DNA from: Candidatus Caenarcanales bacterium
GTDB lineage: Bacteria; Cyanobacteriota; Vampirovibrionia; Caenarcaniphilales; Caenarcanaceae
Reading direction: 5' to 3'
Assembly (NCBI GenBank): GCA_947489925.1
Contig: CANLFK010000082.1
Coordinates: 1-9,315, forward strand
DNA: 9,315 nt
Positions 1-5,797 of the stretch are shown piece after piece. The notes below the pieces were generated by a model that did not search any database, had not been told where the DNA came from, and saw nothing but the letters and a program-made list of their open reading frames with translations. The translations under genes were made by a program, and so were the position numbers. Positions within the stretch are counted from its first letter, which is position 1. Every line of letters starts with the position of its first letter.

Positions 1-929
1 AAATCATGCAAACTGAAGCCGCTACTGGGTAAATAATAAATCGTTTTTAATATACTTTTAATTATATTTGGTAAATGCTTAATAATATAAGCTAAAGGCA
101 AATAAATTTCATAAGTTTTGTTTTCTAGTGGGTTTTGAGTTGGTAAATTTTTATTTTGTTTTTTAATATTTTCGAGGTATTTTTGTATAAAAAGATTATT
201 TTCTCCTTCAAGACCACCAAGCATTGCCAAAATAATTTCAGGTGAATATTTACAATAATTTGCCAAAGTTAATAATTCAGCTCGATCGGCTGTTTTGAGT
301 AGCAAATCACTTCGGTAATTTAATAAATTCAGGCTAAGATCTAAGCATTGTCCTTCCGAAAAACTTGTAATCTGCAAAGTTTCAATTTCTTTGTCATTAT
401 TAATATTTTCTGGTTTTGTAATATGTTTAGTATTGAAAATTACAATAACTTTAGCATTTTGCAAATAGTTTAATAATAAGTGTAATTCATCATCTGGTAA
501 AGCATTTGAAAGTTGATCAATTATAATTATTAGGTTTTTATTTTTGGTTGTTTTTTTTACTTGAGCTAATAAATCACTTGAACTTTTTTGTTTTAATTCC
601 TTAATAATTAGCAAAGCTAAAATTTCCGCTCTCTTAAAAACTTTATTAACCTGAATATAAACATATTCGCTTTGATGATTAGTAGCATAAGTTTGGGCAA
701 ATTTATCAATAAAATAATGCAAACCTAAAGCTTCTTTAGAATTAATAAAAACTAAATTCTTATTATTAAAAATATTTTCTAATTGTTGCGTAAAAGAAGA
801 CAAACTAATATTTAAAAAATCAATTAAACATTTTCGCTGTGCCAATAATTCAGACTTTTGCTTTCTAAATGAAATTAATAAATCATCTAAATCTTTTCTT
901 GGATTTGTTAATTTGTAAAACCAATTCAA
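1..929 (-). CDS. NB-ARC/STAND-like protein with degenerate nucleotide-binding motifs (partial, C-terminus beyond window)
   Basis: Read on the minus strand, this frame stays open for 309 codons to the window edge. Order of elements: helical N-terminus (1-50); a strand at 58-62 where the P-loop should be, but with ALGLHYF (67-73) instead of GxGKT, so no Walker A lysine; LIIIID (133-138) as a Walker B strand followed by Q rather than D; KVIVIFN (160-166) like the sensor strand; CKYSPEIILAMLGGL (226-240) at the place of the GLPL motif; then a region (270-309) like the start of the winged helix after NB-ARC. The family call rests on this ordered pattern, recognised by eye. STAND proteins are usually nucleotide-driven switches; loss of the lysine suggests weak or no ATP hydrolysis. 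A stop lies four codons upstream, so TTG at 929 is the only usual start, with GGAAGA five bases before it. No effector domain is visible in the part present. It diverges from dnaA. Confidence 0.6.
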   Translation of the reverse strand, partial: MNWFYKLTNPRKDLDDLLISFRKQKSELLAQRKCLIDFLNISLSSFTQQLENIFNNKNLVFINSKEALGLHYFIDKFAQTYATNHQSEYVYIQVNKVFKRAEILALLIIKELKQKSSSDLLAQVKKTTKNKNLIIIIDQLSNALPDDELHLLLNYLQNAKVIVIFNTKHITKPENINNDKEIETLQITSFSEGQCLDLSLNLLNYRSDLLLKTADRAELLTLANYCKYSPEIILAMLGGLEGENNLFIQKYLENIKKQNKNLPTQNPLENKTYEIYLPLAYIIKHLPNIIKSILKTIYYLPSSGFSLHD

Positions 930-950
930 GTTTATCTTCCATTAATATTA

Positions 951-1007
951 TTATTTGTTTTCTAAACTTTTAATGCCACGGAAAACCCCAATCAAAAGTT
1001 TTTTCAT
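951..1007 (-). CDS. possible 18-codon small ORF or leader peptide
   Basis: ATG with AGGGA five bases upstream opens a short frame, MKKLLIGVFRGIKSLENK, ending in TAA. It is basic with a hydrophobic LLIGVF core. It lies 21 bases before the TTG of the NB-ARC-like gene and in the same reading frame, separated by three stops (TAA, TAA and one more TAA). It may be a leader peptide, the relic of an older N-terminus, or chance. The clear ribosome-binding motif is notable because the main genes here lack one. Confidence 0.25.
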   Translation of the reverse strand: MKKLLIGVFRGIKSLENK

Positions 1008-1038
1008 GGTATTCCCTTAACTTAATGTCAGTTATAAC

Positions 1039-1052
1039 TTTTAATATTAAAA
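1039..1052. repeat. 14-bp perfect AT palindrome upstream of dnaA
   Basis: TTTTAATATTAAAA is a perfect palindrome in the divergent spacer. It directly follows the 8-bp palindrome GTTATAAC (1031-1038). A related string, AGTTATAA followed by ATATTAA, recurs at 1115-1133 across the dnaA -10 box. It could be an operator or a melting region; in DNA this AT-rich it could also be chance. Confidence 0.35.
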
Positions 1053-1082
1053 AGCCTTAGACAATAAATTTATATTATAATT

Positions 1083-1094
1083 GCGTTATTACGC
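1083..1094. promoter_or_regulatory. short GC dyad next to the dnaA -35 box
   Basis: GCGTTATTACGC forms 4-bp arms (GCGT/ACGC) around TATT. It ends one base before the dnaA -35 hexamer and is the most GC-rich symmetric motif in an otherwise AT-rich spacer. A regulator site is plausible but not shown. Confidence 0.25.
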
Positions 1095-1095
1095 T

Positions 1096-1123
1096 TTGAA
1101 AACAAATTTTAAAAAGTTATAAT
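1096..1123 (+). promoter_or_regulatory. dnaA promoter
   Basis: -35 TTGAAA (1096-1101) and -10 TATAAT (1118-1123) are 16 bases apart, five and six matches to the sigma-70 consensus. Transcription would start near 1130, about 23 bases before the dnaA ATG. Confidence 0.65.
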
Positions 1124-1152
1124 TTGATATTAATTGGTTTACTTTATTGATT

Positions 1153-2811
1153 ATGAGAGCAAATTCTGATTCAGACTTAGAAAAAATATGGAAAAATGCT
1201 CTTAAAGTGATCAAAGAAGAAGTGCCTGTTTCGAGCTTTCAGGCATGGATTAAACCCGCTAACTTGGTAAAAATTGAAGATAATAAAGCCTATTTAGAAG
1301 TAAAAAACGAATTCAGCCGCAATTTGATTTTGCAAAATTATGAAAGAAGTATTAGTAAAGGTTTAGAAGCTTCAATTGGAAAAGCTACCGAAATTATAAT
1401 TTCAATTAATAGTGAATTAAATAATTTGAACTATACGCCAAACTTTGCTTCATTACCAGATTCTGCAAGTCCTATGGTAACTAATAGCATTTATTTAGCC
1501 CCAGCTGATGACAATTTTTCATATGCAAAATCGAATAATTCTAATTTATCTTTTGAACAATTGTCTTTTAATGCTGGCTTAAACCCCAAATTTACTTTTG
1601 ATAATTTTATAGTTGGTAGTCATAATCAGTTTTGTCATGCGGTAGCTTTATCAATTGCCGAACAAAATTCTGAAAATACTTATAATCCTTTTTTCATTTA
1701 CGGAGATGTTGGGCTAGGAAAAACTCATATTATGCAAGCCGTTGGTAATTATATTTTATCCAAAAAAGCACAAGCCAAAGTTTTATATATTACAACTGAA
1801 AAATTCTTAAATGACTTAATTAGTTCAATGCGTAAAAGCAAGATGAATGAATTTCGAGACCGTTATCGTTCTTTGGATTTATTAATGATTGATGATATTC
1901 AGTTTATTGAAGGCAAAGAAACAACGCAAGAAGAGTTTTTTCATACTTTTAATGCTCTCAAAGATAATGGTAGCCAAGTTATTTTAACTAGCGATCGCCC
2001 GCCAATGGCTATTCCTCGTTTAGAACCTCGTTTGTGTAGCCGTTTTGAAGCTGGCTTAGTAGCAGATGTACAAGCTCCAACCTATGAAACCAGACTAGCT
2101 ATTATTTCAGCAAAAGCCCATGAATTAAGAATGAAAGTACCCATGGAAATCTCAGATTTAATTGCTAATCATTTTCCTGAAAATATCAGACGCTTAGAAG
2201 GAGCAATTAAAAAATTACAAGCTTATACTAGTTTTAGCGGGCTGAAGCAAACTTTAACGGAAGAATGGGTCAAAAAAATATTACAAATTGGCGAAGAATC
2301 AAAATTTATAATTAAAGAAGATATTTTCAAAAACAAGCCCAAAAGCACAAAGTCAAGTTATTTTAATAAAAAACCACCCATAAAAGTCTCAGACATAATT
2401 GATGAAAAAGCTATTGAGCAAAGTCAAGATGAAAATGAAAATCAAAGCGAAATACCAAAAATTAGCCAAAATTCAAATAAAATTGATGGACAAGATAAAA
2501 AAAAACTATTTGATTTAATTCAAGAAATTGTCTGTGAAGAATTTAAAATAGCCCTAGAATCCTTGCAAAGCCGTGATAATACCCAAGAAATCAAAGAAGC
2601 TCGGCAAATTTCTATTTATTTGGCACGCAATTTTGGTCTCTCTTTGGTAGAAATAAGTTTATTCTTTGATGGAAGAGGAAATTCAGCAATTTTAAATGCT
2701 TATAAAAAAGTAGTAAAAGAAATTAAAGAAAATAACTTATTAAAACAATTAGTCGAAAAAGCCGAAAAAAGAATTGAAGAAAAATATAATAAACAAATCC
2801 TAGAAAGCTAA
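1153..2811 (+). CDS. dnaA: chromosomal replication initiator DnaA, divergent DNA-binding domain
   Basis: DnaA is the AAA+ ATPase that binds and opens the replication origin. Counting from ATG 1153 (552 residues; family usually 440-520): domain I at about 5-88, variable domain II to about 145, AAA+ domain III with Walker A GDVGLGKT (184-191), Walker B LLMIDD (243-248), sensor I QVILTSDRPP (275-284), RLCSRF with the arginine region (near 293-298) and sensor II NIRRLEG (344-350). Two features are unusual. A Lys/Glu/Asn/Gln-rich linker of roughly 65 residues (about 385-450) separates domains III and IV, which normally adjoin. In domain IV the signature GGRDHTTV reads DGRGNSAI (506-513), so the base-reading Asp, His and first Thr are Gly, Asn and Ser. 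A TTG two codons upstream (1147) is an alternative start. dnaN does not follow; the next gene is convergent after 15 bases. Family assignment is firm; whether it binds standard DnaA boxes is doubtful. Confidence 0.95.
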   Translation: MRANSDSDLEKIWKNALKVIKEEVPVSSFQAWIKPANLVKIEDNKAYLEVKNEFSRNLILQNYERSISKGLEASIGKATEIIISINSELNNLNYTPNFASLPDSASPMVTNSIYLAPADDNFSYAKSNNSNLSFEQLSFNAGLNPKFTFDNFIVGSHNQFCHAVALSIAEQNSENTYNPFFIYGDVGLGKTHIMQAVGNYILSKKAQAKVLYITTEKFLNDLISSMRKSKMNEFRDRYRSLDLLMIDDIQFIEGKETTQEEFFHTFNALKDNGSQVILTSDRPPMAIPRLEPRLCSRFEAGLVADVQAPTYETRLAIISAKAHELRMKVPMEISDLIANHFPENIRRLEGAIKKLQAYTSFSGLKQTLTEEWVKKILQIGEESKFIIKEDIFKNKPKSTKSSYFNKKPPIKVSDIIDEKAIEQSQDENENQSEIPKISQNSNKIDGQDKKKLFDLIQEIVCEEFKIALESLQSRDNTQEIKEARQISIYLARNFGLSLVEISLFFDGRGNSAILNAYKKVVKEIKENNLLKQLVEKAEKRIEEKYNKQILES

Positions 2812-2826
2812 GTTTATTGAGAGACT

Positions 2827-4344
2827 TTAACTAATTTCACCATTTGCAGAATCACTAGAGGCTAAACCGATAATATGTAATTTTAAAATATTGGTAGTTC
2901 CACTTACTGGTCTTGGTGAGCCAGTTGTAATTACGACTTTGTCGCCTTTAAAGAATAAACCTGAATTCAATAAAATTTCATCGACCTTAATTAAAACATC
3001 TTCTGTATCCTTTACATCATTTAATTCTTCCTGGATAATGGCTGACTGAACGCCCCAGAAAAGCCCCATTTTTCTTTGAATAGCTGGATAAGGTGATAAA
3101 GCTAAAATCTTACTATTCGAACGACACTTTGAAATACGCAAAGCAGTGCTACCAGAAGAAGTGAAAACAATAACGGCTTTAGCAGAAATTTGAGCTGCCG
3201 CATCACAAGCCAAAGAACTAATACTTTGAGGGAAAGAACCAACTGGATCTCTATGTAAAGGTGGATCTAAATCTTCTAAGTCAGTGCGAGAATCACGAGG
3301 ATAAGAAATCGCTTTTTCTGTTTCTTCAATAATTCGAGACATTAATTTAACCACTTCAATCGGAAAGCTTCCACTAGCAGTTTCACCCGATAACATAACG
3401 GCATCAGTATTATCAAAAATGGCATTTGCTACATCCGAAGCTTCAGCTCTTGTTGGACAAGGATTTTTAATCATAGATTCGAGCATTTGAGTTGCGGTTA
3501 TAACCAAAATGCCTTTTTCATTAGCTTTTTTAATTAATCGTTTTTGCTCAACTGGCACTTTTTCAGGACTTAATTCAACACCCAAATCGCCTCGAGCGAC
3601 CATAATTCCTTCGCAGACATCTAATATTGAATTTATATTAAGTAAAGCTTGAGGTTTTTCAATCTTGGCAATAATTGGTATATCTTTATTTGCTTTATGA
3701 ATGAGAGCTTTTAATTCCAAAACATCTTTAGCTTCTCTGACAAAAGATAAAGCGATATAATCAACATCTAATTCCAAACCAAATTGTAAATCTTCTATGT
3801 CTTTTTCTGTCAGAGCTGGAGTTGTGAGTTTTACATCTGGAATATTTATACCTTTATTGTCTTTTAAAATTCCACCATGCACAACTTCACAGGTTAATTT
3901 AATGCCATCTGTTTCTAAAACTGTCAATTGAAGTAATCCATCGTCGATTAAAATAGTATTTCCCGCTTGTAAATCTTTAGCTAAATCTACATATGTCGTT
4001 GAAACCATTGAATCAGTATTTTCAACTTGCTCGGTTGTAATAGTAAAAATCTGCTTAGGAGCTAAAGTTAAAGGACCATTTTTTAATTTGCTAGTACGAA
4101 TTTTAGGCCCTTGTAAATCTTGCAAAATGGCAATCGGCTTTCCAATTTCAGCGGATATTTCCCTTATTATCTTTACAACCTTTGCGTGATCTTCATGAAA
4201 ACCATGCGAAAAGTTTAAACGAGCAACATCCATGCCAGCCAAAATTAAATTTCTCAACATTTCTGGCGTATTGCAAGCTGGACCAATCGTACAAATTATT
4301 TTTGTTTTACGAGATGAGCTAAAAGATTTCTGGGAAATAATCAT
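2827..4344 (-). CDS. pyk: pyruvate kinase, Lys117 (K+-independent-like) type
   Basis: Transfers phosphate from phosphoenolpyruvate to ADP, giving pyruvate and ATP in the last step of glycolysis; cytosolic, usually a tetramer. The 505 residues cover the full TIM barrel, B domain and C domain. Visible motifs: TKIICTIGPAC (14-24), ARLNFSHG (41-48), the active-site stretch IIAKIEKP with Lys227 and metal ligand Glu229, MVARGDLGVE (248-257) with Asp253, and ATQMLESM with PTRAEASDVANA (284-308). At the position that decides monovalent-cation dependence the sequence is LQGPK (77-81), so Lys replaces the Glu of K+-dependent enzymes; Thr84 is as in the K+-dependent group. There is no extra C-terminal PEP-utiliser domain. 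ATG start with no visible ribosome-binding motif. It converges on dnaA with no clear terminator hairpin between them. Confidence 0.96.
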   Translation of the reverse strand: MIISQKSFSSSRKTKIICTIGPACNTPEMLRNLILAGMDVARLNFSHGFHEDHAKVVKIIREISAEIGKPIAILQDLQGPKIRTSKLKNGPLTLAPKQIFTITTEQVENTDSMVSTTYVDLAKDLQAGNTILIDDGLLQLTVLETDGIKLTCEVVHGGILKDNKGINIPDVKLTTPALTEKDIEDLQFGLELDVDYIALSFVREAKDVLELKALIHKANKDIPIIAKIEKPQALLNINSILDVCEGIMVARGDLGVELSPEKVPVEQKRLIKKANEKGILVITATQMLESMIKNPCPTRAEASDVANAIFDNTDAVMLSGETASGSFPIEVVKLMSRIIEETEKAISYPRDSRTDLEDLDPPLHRDPVGSFPQSISSLACDAAAQISAKAVIVFTSSGSTALRISKCRSNSKILALSPYPAIQRKMGLFWGVQSAIIQEELNDVKDTEDVLIKVDEILLNSGLFFKGDKVVITTGSPRPVSGTTNILKLHIIGLASSDSANGEIS

Positions 4345-4383
4345 AAATTCAAGTTAAAAAGTAATTTAAAATAAGAAAAACAA

Positions 4384-4389
4384 ATTATA
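4384..4389 (-). promoter_or_regulatory. candidate -10 box for pyk
   Basis: Minus strand reads TATAAT, six of six, about 40 bases before the pyk ATG. The -35 position has only a weak hexamer (CTTAAA at 17 bases). The predicted leader is about 33 bases. Confidence 0.45.
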
Positions 4390-4472
4390 AAGTATTTTGC
4401 CTGATTTTAAGATTTGTAAATTAATAAATTCTTGATTAAATTTTGCAGCTTTCCGTTTAAATTGATCTCGCC

Positions 4473-4502
4473 TTGACAAATAAGGGAATTTATAAATATA
4501 AT
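4473..4502 (+). promoter_or_regulatory. consensus sigma-70 promoter of the coiled-coil gene
   Basis: TTGACA (4473-4478) and TATAAT (4497-4502) are perfect matches separated by 18 bases. Transcription would begin near 4509, about 25 bases before the TTG start at 4534. It is the best promoter in the window and suggests steady, strong expression. Confidence 0.75.
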
Positions 4503-4533
4503 AATTTCTTAATATGTTTGTGTAAATTCTGCC

Positions 4534-4941
4534 TTGAAAACTAATAGCTTAAATTCTTCTAAGATTAAAGAAGTTAATACAGATCAAGAAAATTCCTTAA
4601 TACCTTTATTACAAGGATTTGATGAGCTTTGGCAAGCAACAGAATTATCTTTACCAAGTTATCAAGATTTAAGTGATTTAGCAGAAAAAGACAAAAAAGA
4701 TTATAGTGAGCAAATTTTATTTTTAACTGATGAAAATAATTTACTGCGAAATGAAAACTTTGCTTTAAAGCAAGAAATGGTTGATTTAATTCAAAAAAAT
4801 AGAATTTATGAAAAAATTGCTCAAGATTATTCTCATTTAATGGATTTAAACAGACTTTTGACTAAACAATTAAATTCTTTGATGGTAAGCAGAGAAAAAG
4901 AAAAGCATCAATTAAGTGCTTTAAAAGAATTATTATCTTAA
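4534..4941 (+). CDS. small coiled-coil protein of unknown function
   Basis: 135 residues, acidic to neutral, soluble, with no signal peptide or membrane segment. Residues 1-45 look mostly disordered, with a conserved-looking core LIPLLQGFDELWQ (22-34). From about residue 50 to the end the protein is nearly continuous helix with heptad-like Leu/Ile/Met spacing (for example LLRNENFALKQEMVDL), so a dimeric coiled coil is likely. TTG at 4534 is the only usual start after the in-frame stop at 4510; the first internal ATG falls inside the coiled coil. A perfect promoter just upstream makes this a real gene. It is divergent from pyk and convergent with purQ. Coiled coils of this size occur in division, scaffold and adaptor proteins; nothing here picks one. 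Confidence 0.75.
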   Translation: MKTNSLNSSKIKEVNTDQENSLIPLLQGFDELWQATELSLPSYQDLSDLAEKDKKDYSEQILFLTDENNLLRNENFALKQEMVDLIQKNRIYEKIAQDYSHLMDLNRLLTKQLNSLMVSREKEKHQLSALKELLS

Positions 4942-4979
4942 AATTTATTTTTTATTTTAATTGAATTATTTTCTGGGTT

Positions 4980-5660
4980 TTAGTTTAAAACTGCATTATT
5001 GGTTAATAGACTTTTAAATAATTGTAAGCCATGATTGCCAGCTGGTAAGGCTTTTTCAGAGCATCTTTCTGGATGTGGCATTAAACCAAAAATATTTTTA
5101 TCTTTATTACAAATCCCAGCAATTTGGCTTATTGAGCCATTTATATCAGATTCATATTCAAAAATAATTTGTTGATTCTCTCTTAGTGTTTTTAAGGTCT
5201 CTTCTGAAACAGTAAAGTTCCCCATAGCGTGAGCGATAGGCATTGTAATAATTTCTTGCTCAAAATATAAATTAGTAAAAGCAGTTTGATTATTAATAAC
5301 TTTAAGCTTTGCGTCTTGGCAAATGAATCGACCAGTTTTATTATTAAGTAAAGTTCCGGGTAAAAGTCCCGCTTCGGTTAAGATTTGAAAACCATTACAA
5401 ATACCTAAAATCAAACCTTTTTTTTCAGCAAATTCACGAATTGAATTCATAATCGGTGAGGCTTTGGCAATAGCTCCCGCTCTCAAATAGTCTCCATAAC
5501 TAAAACCGCCCGGAATTATTAAACAGTCAATTAAATTACTTAAATCTGTAACAGTTCTATAATCAAGCAGAACAGATTTTTGATTTAAAATTTCTTCAAT
5601 AATATAAGTACAATCTTGTTCGCAATTAGAACCAGGAAAGCTAATTATGCCAAATCTCAT
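4980..5660 (-). CDS. purQ: phosphoribosylformylglycinamidine synthase glutaminase subunit PurQ
   Basis: PurQ hydrolyses glutamine and feeds ammonia to PurL, which turns FGAR into FGAM, the fourth step of purine synthesis; cytosolic PurLQS complex. The 226 residues match the usual PurQ length. Start MRFGIISFPGSNCEQD is typical of the family. Class I amidotransferase residues are in place: IPGGFSYGDYLRAGAIA (49-65), nucleophile Cys88 in GICNGFQ, and His196/Glu198 in GLMPHPER. The open frame extends upstream to 5897, but that part overlaps glgB and lacks family similarity, so ATG 5660 is the start. No ribosome-binding motif is visible. purS and purL are not beside it. It converges with the coiled-coil gene, 38 AT-rich bases apart, and diverges from glgB. 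Confidence 0.95.
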   Translation of the reverse strand: MRFGIISFPGSNCEQDCTYIIEEILNQKSVLLDYRTVTDLSNLIDCLIIPGGFSYGDYLRAGAIAKASPIMNSIREFAEKKGLILGICNGFQILTEAGLLPGTLLNNKTGRFICQDAKLKVINNQTAFTNLYFEQEIITMPIAHAMGNFTVSEETLKTLRENQQIIFEYESDINGSISQIAGICNKDKNIFGLMPHPERCSEKALPAGNHGLQLFKSLLTNNAVLN

Positions 5661-5685
5661 TTGATAAAATTTATTAGTTTTTAAC

Positions 5686-5694
5686 TTTATAACA
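5686..5694 (-). promoter_or_regulatory. candidate extended -10 for purQ
   Basis: Minus strand reads TGTTATAAA, an extended -10 (TGn plus five of six in the hexamer) 25 bases before the purQ ATG. No good -35 is seen, which extended -10 promoters can tolerate. No PurR-type operator was recognised. Confidence 0.35.
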
Positions 5695-5769
5695 TGAATT
5701 AAACAAAATCTTTGATGTCTGAGTAAGATCAAAATGAAAAAATAATAAAAATTTTGGGCAAAGTAAAAA

Positions 5770-5775
5770 TATAAT
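5770..5775 (+). promoter_or_regulatory. candidate -10 box for glgB
   Basis: TATAAT, six of six, 22 bases before the glgB ATG. The sequence 16-18 bases upstream has no convincing -35. Confidence 0.4.
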
Positions 5776-5797
5776 TGTAAGTTTAAAATTAATATTA

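Noticed and set aside
885..942. ATG at 942 (minus) starting MEDKLELVLQ as the start of the left-edge gene
   Set aside because: It stops after 19 codons and is out of frame with the 309-codon open frame; its GGAAGA serves better as a ribosome-binding motif for TTG 929.
4942..4979. Terminator between the coiled-coil gene and purQ
   Set aside because: The spacer is T-rich, but I see no GC-containing stem.
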